Assembly: GCF_041146395.1 (NCBI RefSeq)
Contig: NC_091010.1
Coordinates: 53,650,001 to 53,714,000, forward strand
Source of the DNA: Eulemur rufifrons
Lineage: Eukaryota > Chordata > Mammalia > Primates > Lemuridae
Length of the DNA: 64,000 nucleotides
Reading direction: 5' to 3'
Both the position numbers and the translations under genes were made by a program. Of the stretch, positions 23,985 to 35,349 are shown in pieces (position 1 is the stretch's first letter; each line of letters opens with the position of its first letter). Below the pieces are notes generated by a model that searched no databases, was not told where the DNA came from, and worked only from the letters and a program-made list of their open reading frames with translations.

Positions 23985-25840
23985 AATGCCTTTATTATCT
24001 ATTAATTGTCTTTTATGTAGAGCTCATCCATTATAGAAGTGCTCTGAAAATCCTATGAGAATTATTATTTAACAGCATAGTTAAGAAACAAATATCTTTC
24101 TTATATCTTCAGCAATTTGTATCATGAACCTTGCTAAACTCTGGATAAACTTATGTTTGGGAACAGATTTTAGAAAGAAGATGTTTAGCGTTGCTTATAT
24201 TATATGAAGCACACTAAACAGCCCCACGGTAAGTAGAATGGTCAAGTTCCAGGGCAACTGACTCTTTGCTGAGACATAAAGGGGCTCCCGGTACCTGAAT
24301 AATATCTGTAGGAATCATCTCAAGCCTAGTGATCAAACTCACAGTGTTTGTCATATACAAGGCAGTGCTCTGCACCACAAAGGACTGTGCTAATTATAAT
24401 CAAGAACTAAAGAGATCTATACCTCATTTCTTCTATTATCTATTTATGGCTCATCTCAAAGGAGGAAATTAAGAAGAGTATTTATGTTTTCTAGAAGACA
24501 AAGGAAGTTTGTCTTCAATCAAGAATTTTAATGCTAATGCTTGTTAAGTCAAGCAGTAAAAACTACTAACATACCGCTCATTAATTTTCACTGAAGTAAC
24601 AATCAATTGGAGTTTTTAAAAATTCAGAATTATGAGGAATATTTTTAACAGGTAAAATAACTTGAATCTTATTAACAAATGTAATCATAAAATGTTCTAC
24701 ACAACAAACATCCCTTAGCAAATTAATCATGAAGATTTGCCATTAGCCTATTTATGTTAGGATGTAAACAATGGTCTCTAAATGACTGAAAACAGCCTGT
24801 TCTTCGAAATAAGCTAAATTTGCCCTTTTATAGGCACATATACTTTATTGCTTATTGAGTGTTATCATTTTTTTCTTAAATATATGCAGAAGATTAAAGG
24901 TGACATTCTCATTTAGTCATCACATGCCTAAAGTAAGTAAAGCTACTTTAATGGACAAAATAGTGAGGCTTAAAGGTATTTTGCAACTTACTCAAGGACA
25001 GGAGTGCGTAAGAGTTAGGGTTAGAAATCAACAGAATTAAGTTCATTCTAATAATTCAGGTAAGCATTGACCAAAACCCATAAAAGTCTAAGTCAGTGAC
25101 ATTTCAAAGAATATGGCTATTTTTTAAAAGAGAAATACTGATTAAAGAGAAAAACATCCTTTCTCTTTGTTAATTCTCAATTTTTTTAGGGAATTAGTAT
25201 TTGGAGTGTTAAGAAATAGGATGGAGGATTATATCTCCCCTGACTTTAACTGGCCTAGACTGCACTATAACTTTTATCATTTCTTTATTTGTTGGCCTGT
25301 TCCAACTTAGCAAGAATAACATATGTTAAAATAAATTAATATATTTTTCTTTTATGTCTATCTATTAAGAGCAGAAAATCAGAACGAAAAAGATCTTTTG
25401 AAGTTGCACTGAGCATTCTCCCTCCTTGCCCCACTGTCTGCACCGCTCTTGTACAGGAATTTTTATGGGAGAACTTAGATTCACTCTTTGCATAAACTGA
25501 TATATTTTGCTGGTGGCTACGCAAGTCCAATTAACTCTTCTGACAACATGGTAAGATGAGGATATTGGATTATGTTTGTAGCCAATTAGAAATGTCATGG
25601 TTGAATACTCACTCTTGTAACATTGTTTGATGTTATGAAATCCTAGTACTGAAAAATATCTTATGGACCTCATATATGTTTAGGAGTAAATTGGGGGATT
25701 TTCTGTAGGAATGAGAAATATGTGGGGCATAAAGTAGCAGGAAGACATCTCTTAATTATTATTACCAATATTACTACCACATTGCAAAAAATTAACATTA
25801 TGGATAGAAGAGAATATAATAAAACAGATGGGATATTGGG
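23985..25840. other. No gene or repeat recognised
   Basis: About 1.9 kb of AT-rich sequence with no element or coding frame identified. Minus frames at 25336-25673 overlap in two frames and have no domain. Confidence 0.4.
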
Positions 25841-25844
25841 CTGG

Positions 25845-25990
25845 AAAATCAATAGACCCAATTCTCAATTTCATTTCTACTGCTTCATGAGTCATAATTG
25901 CTCTCATTTTAAAAAGTATAAATAATTATGATATGAAAATTAAATAAGATAATATACATGGTGTGCTTTGAAAAGTTATAAATAATAAGA
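25845..25990 (+). repeat. MIR SINE, sense (3' part)
   Basis: 'attaaataagataatataca' and 'gtgctttgaaaagttataaa' match the 3' half of a MIR subfamily, with a weaker 5' half before them. Confidence 0.65.
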
Positions 25991-25994
25991 TATA

Positions 25995-26435
25995 GATTAT
26001 AAAATTAAGTTGGAATCATACATTTTCTTCTGAAATTATTTTAAATTCTAGTATAAACAAATCTTATAATTTTACTTTATACATTAGAAGTATACCCAAG
26101 GACATATTTATTAAAAGTATACTTGAAAGCCAAACCTTACTTCAATTGTGCCAAAGATAAATAAGCAATCATCTCATTGCCCTGGTATGAATATTTTGTG
26201 AGAATGGAGTTTCTAATAAGACCATGGAAAAACAACTTATGCCAGAAAAGTAAATAGTCACACTATTGTAGATCAACAAAAGTAGAAAGGGCTCTTTAAG
26301 GAACTCAAACTCAGATTTCAAAAACCAAGCCACTGAGCAATTCTGAGTACCAGGACCAAACAAGAAACCACAGCTCTCAGCCTCCCACCACCAACTCCTA
26401 CCCACGATATTCATGGTCCAGCTTTGATTCGACAA
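25995..26435. other. No gene or repeat recognised
   Basis: No identified element. The 88-codon minus frame 26169-26435 is unremarkable. Confidence 0.4.
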
Positions 26436-26439
26436 TGGT

Positions 26440-26610
26440 GATAGCTAATCGTCCTAAGAACACTTCTGGGTTGGTATTACCATCCACAATTCAAAAATAA
26501 GAAAACTCAGGCTCATCAAGGTTATGTAATTTCCTCAAAGTCATGCAGGAAGTAAGTAAAACAGTCATATTTTATCTCAGTTCTACCTGAGATCGCAAGC
26601 CCATGAACTT
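26440..26610 (-). repeat. MIR SINE, antisense
   Basis: 'aagaaaactcaggctcatca', 'atttcctcaaagtcatgcag' and 'gaagtaagtaaaacagtcat' follow antisense MIR order. Confidence 0.7.
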
Positions 26611-26614
26611 TTCA

Positions 26615-27160
26615 CTCCCTCATGCTAACTGGAGAAATCAGACATTTCTTTTGAAGTGACTAGTCTGCTTTCATCTTTGTAACCCTTGTACACATAACAC
26701 AACTTTCTTTCCTGACCTTTCATCATAGGCAAAACACCCACATGTTCTTGATCACATGGTTAACAAAGGACAGAAAGTTCATGGAGAAACTACAGGAGGG
26801 AAGGGCCAGGGCCCCCTCCATTCCCCCACTGGATGAGAAGGCAGAACTACACAATAGTGTCACTGAGCTGCTTATAACATCCACCTGGCTGCTATGAAAT
26901 GGGAGGGCTAGGGGCGCAGACACTGTGTGAGTAATATGCCTACCTCACCATTTTCTGTGGGTACACTGACCAGCCCTCCAGCGTAATGAGTGTGTGTTTT
27001 CTCTTTTGCATAGCCAAAACCAGTAAGAAAAACTTCATCACTAATCAAAAAGAATCTCTTTGTCTAAGCTGCTTGGAATATACCTTTAACCAGGAACATC
27101 CCTGGGCATGAGAATGAATAAACTCAAAGTGATTTAGATATGGTGAAGCTGCTGGAGGTC
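26615..27160. other. No gene or repeat recognised
   Basis: Moderately GC-balanced sequence without a recognised element or exon. Confidence 0.4.
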
Positions 27161-27164
27161 TCTA

Positions 27165-27785
27165 AAACCAACCTGGAGACAATCTGTAGAACTTCTAAGG
27201 TGTCCCCCATCATACCTGCCACCTGGCATCACAACACTGGCATGACAAAAGAGATTTTATAGATTCAATGAAGGTAACAGATCAGTTGACACCCAGAGAG
27301 GGAGATTATCTGGGTGGGCCTAGCCTAATCACCCATGCCTTTTAAAAGCAAATAATTTTATTCATCATATTACAGGAGAGGAAGTCAAGGAAATTTGAAG
27401 CATGAAAGGTATTTGCAATGACAGATGCTCTTTATTATTAAAATGGCGAGGGCCAGGGGGCAAGAAACTGAGGGGTGGCCTCTAGGAGAGGTTTTCAGCC
27501 AACAGCCAGCAAGAAAACAGGGACACCCAGTCCTATAACTACAAGGAACTGAATTCCACCAACAACCTAAACAAACTTGGAAGTGGATTCTTCCCCCAGA
27601 ACCTCCAGATAAGAGCCCAGGGTAGGCAACATATTTTAGCCCTGTTAGACCTTAAGCACAGAAACCAACTATATTATGCCCAAACTTCTGACCTATAGAA
27701 CTGTGAGCTAAAGTGTTGTTTTAAGCTGCTAAATTTGTAGTAATTTTTTATGATCAATAGAAAACCAGTACATACAGACAAGGAG
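27165..27785 (+). mobile_element. MaLR LTR (MLT1-like)
   Basis: Ordered landmarks: 'gattcaatgaaggtaacaga', 'ttatctgggtgggcctagcc', 'ccagcaagaaaacagggaca', 'caaggaactgaattccacca', 'acctccagataagagcccag' and 'tgttgttttaagctgctaaa'. These match a long MLT1-class LTR in sense orientation. No gag or pol sequence follows, so it is solo or heavily deleted. Confidence 0.8.
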
Positions 27786-28004
27786 TATCCTGTTAGGATC
27801 ATAGTCATGCCATGTGGTCCCAAAGACTTTGAACATGGAAAGCTAGGCCCTCTCAAGAGTGACCAGAGAGCATAGTTGCCTAAATCTAAGGCAGAGTTAT
27901 TAATGCCCCCAAATTTGAAAGCATTTTTCAAATCACACATAGATCAAACTGAGAAAGGTAGAAACCTTACTAGCTCAGGAGTTTTAAGCACAAACCACTT
28001 CTGA

Positions 28005-28238
28005 TTAGTCACTGGCTGACCACTAAGTAATATTGCCCTGGGGTGATCTCTGCACTTGCCCACTCCCCTTTTCCCTGCACCAGGAGGGGAAGGAGCCTGA
28101 GCTCCTCACCAGAAGCAGATGTTGGTGCTGTGCTTCTTGTACAGCCTGCAGAATCATGAATCAAAAAAGAACCTCTTTTCTTTATCAATTACTTAGCTTC
28201 AGGTATTCCTTTATAGTACTACAAATGGACTAAGACAC
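28005..28238 (+). mobile_element. MaLR LTR 3' part (MST/THE1-like)
   Basis: 'tcttgtacagcctgcagaat', 'aacctcttttctttatcaat' and 'tactacaaatggactaagac' match the 3' end of MST/THE1 LTRs. The 5' part is missing or diverged. Confidence 0.8.
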
Positions 28239-28239
28239 C

Positions 28240-28350
28240 CAGTAAAAGTAGTTTGGATTCTGAGCTCCAGAATTTAAAATAATAAAGTTGTATTGTTTTA
28301 AGCCACTAAGTTTGTGGTATTTATTACAGGAGAAATAGAAAACAAATACA
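28240..28350 (+). mobile_element. MLT1-like LTR 3' end
   Basis: 'ttgttttaagccactaagtt' and 'tgtggtatttattacaggag' are typical of MLT1 3' ends. It directly follows the MST/THE1-like segment, so one may have inserted into the other. Confidence 0.65.
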
Positions 28351-28389
28351 TCATATTCAAATAATATTGTGCAACTTCATGTATAGCAG

Positions 28390-28612
28390 ATATTCTGAAC
28401 TGAGAATTTTGCCCCCCAGGGACAACTGATAGCGTCTGGAGACACTTCTTATTGGCACAAATGAGGCAATGGAGGTAGGAAGGATGCTCCTGGTATCACC
28501 TAGGCAGAGGTTAGAGGCCAGAGATGCTGCTAAACAATGCACAGAATAGCCTAACAAAATAGCATTACCCAGTCCCAAATGATAATTGTGCTGAAATTGA
28601 GTATCTGGATAT
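28390..28612 (+). mobile_element. MER5A hAT-Charlie nonautonomous element
   Basis: 'gagaattttgccccccaggg', 'agcgtctggagacacttctt', 'gaggccagagatgctgctaa', 'aacaatgcacagaatagcct' and 'attgtgctgaaattgagtat' are the ordered landmarks of MER5A. The terminal repeats have decayed. Confidence 0.88.
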
Positions 28613-28744
28613 TTAGTTTAGAAACTTATAATAGCATACTTTTATTTTTTCACTTCCACACTTTATGCTACTGTTGTCATTTGTTTTATTTATACAAAAA
28701 TTATAGACTACAGAATATATTATTGATATTTGTATTTAAACATT

Positions 28745-30020
28745 TGATGAGAATTTTAATAGTTTTATTGAGCTATAATTCACATATCATACAATCCACT
28801 CATGTAAAGTATAAAATTCAATAAATTTTAATATGCTTACAGAGTTCTGCAGTCCTCATAATCAATATTAAAAATTTATTCTCACCACCCACACAAAAAA
28901 TCCATATTAGTAGTCAATAGCCAATTGCTTCCCACATCCCTCCTTACCAAGATCTAGGCAATCGTGATTCTACTTTTTGTTTTATAGATTACCTACTTTG
29001 GCCATTACATATAAATAGAATCATACAATATGTGTTTTCTTTTGATGAGTTTGTTTCACTTAGCATAAGATTTCATATCCATATTGTTGCAGTATTTCTT
29101 TCCTTTTTATTGCCAAATAATAATCCACTGAATGGATAAATTACATTTTATTCATAAATTCATCAGTGGGTAGACATTTGGGCTTTTCTACCCTTTGACT
29201 ATTATGAGTAATACTGTTATGAAAATTTATATCCAAGTTTCTGTGGGGAAATAAGTTTTCATTTCTTATTGGTATATACATAGAAGTGGATTTACTGGAT
29301 CATATGGTAACCGTGTTTAACATTTTGAAGAATTGCCAAACTGTTTTCCAAATTGGCTGCACCATTTTACACTCTCACCAACAATATATGGTTCCAATAT
29401 CTCCACATTCTAACACTTGTTAATATCTGTCTTTTTGATTATAGTTACACTAATGGATAAAAAGTGGCAGCTAACTGTGGGTTTGATTTGCATTTCCCAG
29501 ATGGCTACTGATTTTGAGATTGTTTTAATATCCTCTTTATGTGTTTATTGGCCATCTGTATATTTTCTTTGGAGAAATGTTTATTTATACTCTTTATCCA
29601 TTTTTAATTGAGTTATGTCTTTTAACTATTAAATTATGAGAGTTCTTAACACATTCTGGATGCAAGTCCCTTATCTAATATATGATTTGCCAATGTTTTC
29701 TCCCATTCTGTGGTTTGTGTTTTCAAATTCTTGATGGTTCCCTTTGAAGCAGAAAAGTTTTTAATTTTGAAAAAATACAATTTTTTGTTACTTTGGCTTT
29801 TATTTTATATCTAAGAAACTATTGCCTTGCCCAAAGTCATAAAGATTTACTCCTGGGTTTTCTTTTTAGAATTTTATAATTTTAGCTGTTACATTTAATT
29901 CTTGACTGATTTTGTTAAGTGTTGTGTATAGTATGAGGTAGAGGTTCACCCTCACAGTTTTGCCCATAGATATCCTACTGTCTCAGCCCCATTTGTTGAA
30001 AAGACTGTTCTTTCCCCCAC
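28745..30020 (-). mobile_element. L1M-family LINE-1, antisense (ORF2 3' part and 3' UTR)
   Basis: The plus strand is a nearly continuous antisense L1M: 'gttttattgagctataattc', 'gtttcacttagcataagatt', 'ttactggatcatatggtaac', 'tgccaaactgttttccaaat', 'ttattggccatctgtatatt', 'ttctcccattctgtggtttg' and 'gccccatttgttgaaaagac'. It is about 20-25 percent diverged by eye from the common consensus and has no intact frame. Confidence 0.92.
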
Positions 30021-30024
30021 TGAA

Positions 30025-30738
30025 ACCTATATATAGCTTTATAATCTCCTTTCACAGAGGGAAAGAATTCTGAGCAAATGTCTTCACTTTTCTTACCCTT
30101 GAGGGTGGTACTTTAAAGAAAGACAAGTGAGTGCTGGATAAAAGTTTATTTTTTAATTCTTTTCTTTCTTCACTAAAATTCCATAATTTTAATTTCTTTC
30201 TTTTTTCAGCAGTACTGTCCCTTTAAAGTGCTGATCCTGATCAAATTGAGGGAAGTAAAAAGTGAAAATTCTCCTGTACCATTGACAAAAAGAGCTCACC
30301 AATGATTTATTCAGTCAACGTTACATTCGCTTCTAAAGGCCACAAGTGCCAACACGCTCTCATTTCTGGCCTCTGAGGTGTTGACCTGACGCTGAAGTCT
30401 AAACAGCAGGGAGCTGAGCTGACTCCGTGCCATTTTCCTATCAGGTGGATTACATAACGCATATGCATCGACTCTGAACTCCCACTGTAGTGAGAATGCC
30501 ATATCTACTGAGAAAACACACATCTCACCTAATCTTACTCGGGAAACATGTGGAGAGAAACAGAAGAGCCAGGCAGTGAAGGTCAGGGAGACAGCAGAGG
30601 TGTGTTATCAAGCAAGTTAGCATTGTGGATGACTGCAGCGTGTCACACCAGGAAAGTCTGGGAATTGGTGGGGATTGTACACGTCAGAGTTATCCCAGAT
30701 GAGGGTGGGGAGGAAACTGGGATACTTACGCATCATCG
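30025..30738. other. No gene or repeat recognised
   Basis: Unique-looking region. Frames at 30311-30523 (minus) and 30548-30781 (plus) are unrecognised; the latter runs into the TA-rich repeat. Confidence 0.4.
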
Positions 30739-30779
30739 TCATATATATCTGTTATCTATATATATATATAGATATATAT
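30739..30779. repeat. (TATA)n/(GATA)n-like AT dinucleotide tract
   Basis: Alternating TA with a few C and G interruptions, partly palindromic ('ctatatatatatatag'). It lies immediately 5' of repeat copy B, as the (TG)n tract lies 5' of copy A. Confidence 0.9.
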
Positions 30780-31200
30780 GAGATTTGTTACAGGAATTGT
30801 CTCACACAATGAGGGAAGCTCAGAAGTCCTCCCACCTGCCATCTGCAAGCTGGAGGACCAAGCAAACCACTGTCATTTAGTCTGAGTCTGAAGTCCTGAA
30901 AATTGGGTGGGGTGGGGGGAAGGAAATCAATGGCATAAGTTCGTCCTAGTCTGAGTCTGAAAGCCTGAATGCCAAGAGTGCCTTTGTCTAAGGGCAGGAG
31001 AACATGAATGTCTCAGCTCCAGCAAAGAGAGTGAATTTTCCCTTCCTCCGGAGAGCCATCTTCTTCACTCAATTCACCAATTCAAATGCTGATCTCTTCC
31101 AAATATACTCACAGACACACCCAGAAATAATGTTTACTATGTTTACTGGCAATCTAGGCATTTCTTAGCCCAATCAAGTTGACACAAAATTAACCATCAC
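30780..31200 (+). repeat. Medium-reiterated interspersed repeat, copy B
   Basis: Second copy of the family at 191-629: 'caggaattgtctcacacaat', 'ctgccatctgcaagctggag', 'agagtgaattttcccttcct', 'acacccagaaataatgttta', 'caagttgacacaaaattaac' ending 'catcac'. This copy keeps the 'cagacacacccagaaataat' block that is shortened in copy A. Confidence 0.78.
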
Positions 31201-31204
31201 AAGC

Positions 31205-32285
31205 AGGAATAGCAGTTGGAAGCTGAGCGAGCATGCAGTGAAGATGTGAGGGCCAAGGGCTTGTAGTCTGTGCACCGACAGTGTCTCCTATGATCACTTA
31301 TGTTTCCATTTTCTAGAACAAATCTAGACCAAAAAGCTAGCTTAAAAAGGTGTCCTTGAGTATTCAAAACTCCTTTTCTTTGTGGAAGACACCACAAACT
31401 CCCACTTAGAGGTATTTGCTGACTCCTAGGAGACACTTTAAACTTTCACACAATTTGAATAGCATAGTGCATCTGGTTCCCTAGTTCACTAAAGCTTTCA
31501 TTGTAGAAGGAGCAGATGCCTCCTATTGGCAGACATATGTCAAACACTAAATAAATGATGGCAGAGTGGTAACAGCTGACAGTGCAGAAGGAGACTGAAA
31601 AACTATTAAAAAAAAAAAAAACCAAAAAGCAGATATGAGAAAGTGAAGCACGCAGAGCTTCAGGATAAGGAACAAATAGCCTTATACATTTATCCTTAAA
31701 GGCTTAGTATATTAAGTTTCAGTATAATAAATAAGTAGCATAATAGGCATTCATTAATCCAACAGTTATTGAGCATGTTGGTATGTCATTTGTATTGCTG
31801 TAGATGCAGGGAGATGTATAATTAATATTTCCATCAAAGTCACAGCCATTATAAAACTACACTACTCTAGTGAAGGCAGATATTTTTTATAAATGCCTAT
31901 TTAAAGTGGTTATACTCAAAATGACAGGAAGTAAAATTCATCTTAAAGAAAAAAACAGAATCATATAGAACTTTTTTTAATGTGGAGGAAATAAATATGG
32001 ACATACTCCAAAAATATAGAAAACTTTGTTATTCTGAAGTATTCATTCCTCAGGAGTGACCAATAGTTGGACTTTCACTGTAACTGCCTTGAACTTCCTC
32101 CCCCTTCTCCTGCTCACCTTCTGAGTGAGAGGCCTTTGTAAACAATAATGTAGTGAATGCAGGATTAAGCACAGGAAGGAAAAACTTACAGAATTGATCC
32201 TCAGGAAGAACAACTCACCCTTGGAAAATTTTCTATAATAGTGTTAAAGGGACGACTCGGACAAGGAGAGCATAGTTCACTGCAG
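31205..32285. other. Mostly unassigned; weak antisense L2 trace near 31755-31870
   Basis: No gene seen. 'cattcattaatccaacagtt' followed by 'attgagcatgttggtatgtc' resembles the antisense L2 3' end. An A run occurs at 31609-31621. Confidence 0.4.
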
Positions 32286-32299
32286 AGAGCTTCAGAGTT

Positions 32300-32515
32300 C
32301 AGGAGAGGTTAGTTGAGGCTTAGCTCAGCTATCTGGTAACTGTAATCTTGGACAAACAACTTTGAGCCTCACTTTCTTTGGGGACATAATGTGCTTTTTA
32401 TTAATACTAACTTTGCAGAATTAGGAAATCAGATTGAGATAGCAAATGAAAAATATGTAGCTCAGTAGTTCCCGACACACTGGTAGCAGAAACTCAGTAA
32501 ATACTAGTTCCCCCC
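32300..32515 (+). repeat. Possible MIR SINE, sense
   Basis: 'tctggtaactgtaatcttgg', 'acaaacaactttgagcctca' and the end 'agaaactcagtaaatactag' fit a diverged sense MIR. Confidence 0.55.
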
Positions 32516-32519
32516 GATT

Positions 32520-33390
32520 CATATGAATATTCTCTCACTCTGCCAACAATGGAGGCAGATTGTGTTAATCCATCCACATATATGAGCCCAAGTGTGCCCA
32601 GTGACAGCTGCCCTCGAGTAAATTTGCATGTACATTGTGTTAATTAAACAGATTTATCTAAGAAAATCTAATAACATGGCGATGCCCCCTGCATAAGTCG
32701 AGATTTGTTGCACATCTTAACCATACTCAGCTTACTGAACCAGACCTCCCAAAGCTTAGTGATGTGCTGGCTTCAAAAACAGGAGTAGTATTTTGCTAAC
32801 AGAGTCTACCCACAACTCACTTTGCTGTGTTCCACGTGCTCTCTATAAAGATGCCAAGAACTCTAATGGCCCAGAACTTGGAAACATTTATTGAGCTTCT
32901 GGAATCACTGACAACCAGGGGCCAATACAAGCAAGGAGAGACAGCGAAAGAGGTCTTCACCCATTTGGGACCCACTCCAGATGTTGAAGAAAAATCAGTT
33001 GCTTACAGCACAGGTCACACCTGCTTAACTAGCTATAATCAGAGCCTGTTGAGGTTCACAGAGAAATTAATAGCAACAAATAAGTAACCTAAGAAGGCTT
33101 AACAATTCCACACCAAACTGAGGAGAACAAAATGCCATGCAATAAGATGACAAGTGAAATTGCAGGTTAATGACCTTGTACTTTACAATATGATGAGGCA
33201 TATATACTACCAGGCTGGAATAAAATGTATCATAGAATATACATGCACATTATAACAGTTTGTAAATAAATTATTTTAAGACTAATAGCAATTAAATTGC
33301 CTTGCCTTAATATTAATATAAGATCTCATAATTAAGATATGAGTAGCTTGCTGCCTGGTTCTTGCCTGATGTGGCACAAAAGAAAAATAT
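32520..33390. other. No repeat recognised; 86-codon open frame of unknown meaning
   Basis: The plus-strand frame 32827-33087 encodes MFHVLSIKMPRTL... and has balanced composition with no low-complexity bias, but no domain I recognise, no Kozak-like start context and no flanking splice pattern I could pin down. Treated as a chance frame. Confidence 0.4.
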
Positions 33391-33394
33391 TTTT

Positions 33395-33664
33395 CACGCC
33401 TGTAATCCTAGCACTCTGGGAGGCCCAGGCAGGAGGATCGCTTGAGATCAGGAGTTTGAGACCAGCCTGAGCAAGAGCCAGACCCCATCTCCACTAAAAA
33501 TAGAAAAAATTAGCCAGACATGGTGGTTCATGCCTATAATCCCAGCTACTCAGGAGGCTGAGGCAGGAGGATCACTTGAGCCCAGGAGTTTGAGGTTGCT
33601 GTGAGCTAGGCTGATGCCCACAGCACTCTAGCTCAGGTGACAGAATGAGACTCTATCTCAAAAA
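33395..33664 (+). mobile_element. Older Alu SINE, 5' truncated
   Basis: Starts within the left arm at 'cacgcctgtaatcctagcac' and runs to 'ctctatctcaaaaac'. It has the strepsirrhine-type 'gttgctgtgagctaggctga' block but a short, unexpanded linker ('taaaaatagaaaaaattagc'), more substitutions, almost no A tail and no detectable target-site duplication. It therefore looks older than the copies at 18317 and 50035. Confidence 0.95.
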
Positions 33665-33669
33665 CAATT

Positions 33670-34890
33670 TCCCAGCTATAGTAGTTGTAAATGCACACCC
33701 AAACTTTTTGTATGAATATTCTTTTTCAGGTGAACATGCACGAACAAAAACAGATTGTCACAAGTTGGGTAAACCTGTGCCCTCTTAGATTGCAAACACT
33801 GGCAGTTCTGACTGAGAACGCTTCTCCCAAAATTGGTCTCAGTTGTTTCCAAAGTAAAGAAACTTTTAAGCCCTCCGATACCACCTTTCATCTATTCCAT
33901 GCTACTGGGTAGATGCTACTCTGGTCAGAAATGCTCTTGCTCCCCCTGTGTAATACCTCTCTCCCTCCCGTATTCAGTCTGAGTCAGGTGTCCTTCCTCT
34001 GGGCTACTGTGTGAAGTTCTTTCTGGCACTGTGCACACCACACCCTAAGCATCCATCCTTGGACCTGTTTATGTTGGTCCTGAGGACAGAAGCATGAGTC
34101 GCTTGTTGTCTCCAAATCACATACTTTCTGGCACTGAGTTAGAACCTGGATGTACACAAAAGAAATGAAAACCTCACAATCCCTGACATTGGTGAGTTTC
34201 AATTTAGCAAAATAAATAATAACATACAAACTACTTATATAAGGCATAAGACATTGGCTTTCAATAATGTTACAAGAAACAATTTCTGGAAGGTGAATGG
34301 AAGGAGTAAGTAATTGGTTGGAAAGTAGCAGGAAAGTTCATACAGGTGGCATTTCTTTTCCCCAGGACTTAAAAGAAGAGATTCTTCCTGCCAGGAAGTC
34401 CTCACATGTGTCTTTTCATATAAGTCATGGGACATCATTTCAAAGTATCATTCAATGAAGAAAGAAAAGGACCTATCATGTTTGAAGCACAAACAGCCTT
34501 ATCTCTGCTAAGGCAAACCAAAAAGAATTCTAAAAACATAAATAAACCCTGGATTCAGCAGAGAGAAAGGATGTGTGAGGAGAGTTGTCAGAGGGAGAAT
34601 TACAAGAGAAGAGCATTTAACACCCATGGTGGATTGTGATAGAAGAATATCACTATCAAATGAAATAGTTGAGTCTCCAAGTAGAATGAATGGGTTGGGT
34701 GTAAATGGATCAAAGGAGGTATGCAGGTATTAGCGCACTGCCCAGTGCAGATGAACGAGTAGTAGGCAGGTTTTACTGTGGAAAGGGCCAGCTAAATGGA
34801 TCGAATTCTCAGGAGACCCTATAAATAACAGCTCTCTGTCCCATCCTGAATTCTGAACAAAAAATGAAGGCCAATGGAGTTCAAAATGTT
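33670..34890. other. No gene or repeat recognised
   Basis: Overlapping opposite frames at 33676-33912 have no signature. No element identified. Confidence 0.4.
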
Positions 34891-34891
34891 G

Positions 34892-35347
34892 CTAGGGGAC
34901 ATAGCTTAGTATAAAAACAAGTATGTCTAAACAAAACCAAACAAATAGGTCTGCCAAAAGAACCCAAGATTGACGGAGACTTATCCAATGAGAATTGGAA
35001 GAATTATCCAATGAGACATTATCCAATGTGCTTAGGTACACTGGGCCAGGGCAGAGCACACTGGAGCAGGAGGTAGAGGAAAGAGGCACCCCTAAAAGAA
35101 CAGCAGAGAACACCACCTCCCTGCAGGTGGTTACCTCTTGAGAGGAAAAGCCAAACAGGCCCAGTATGTTGTTTGCAAATTTACCAATCCAATAAGTCAT
35201 CCAAAGGTGGGGCTCATAAATCTTCATTTTTAACAAGCAGCCCCGAGTCTCATCCCATCCCTCCATGTCTCCACTCCACCCACAACCACCCCACCCAAGT
35301 AATTTTCTTGCCATCTGTCTATAGATGTTCTTTGTGGAACTATGCAC
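34892..35347 (-). other. Longest open frame of the window, 151 codons, no recognised product
   Basis: Encodes MHSSTKNIYRQ... with a tryptophan/glycine-rich N-terminal third and a hydrophobic C-terminus (LLADLFVWFCLDILVFILSY), which could look like a membrane segment. I recognise no family, and the region is moderately GC-rich DNA where a frame of this size can arise by chance. An overlapping 118-codon plus frame exists at 35173-35529. I do not call it a gene. Confidence 0.2.
34981..35028 (+). promoter_or_regulatory. Cluster of CCAAT motifs
   Basis: Three direct copies of 'ttatccaatg' (from 34981, 35004 and 35019) and one inverted ATTGG (34994-34998) give four CCAAT pentamers within 43 bases. 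CCAAT is the core of NF-Y sites; binding here is only a possibility. Confidence 0.4.
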
Positions 35348-35349
35348 TA

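Noticed and set aside
34981..35028. The three 10-bp direct repeats as a CRISPR-like array
   Set aside because: Repeats are far too short, spacing is irregular (23 and 15 bp starts), and the genome is mammalian.
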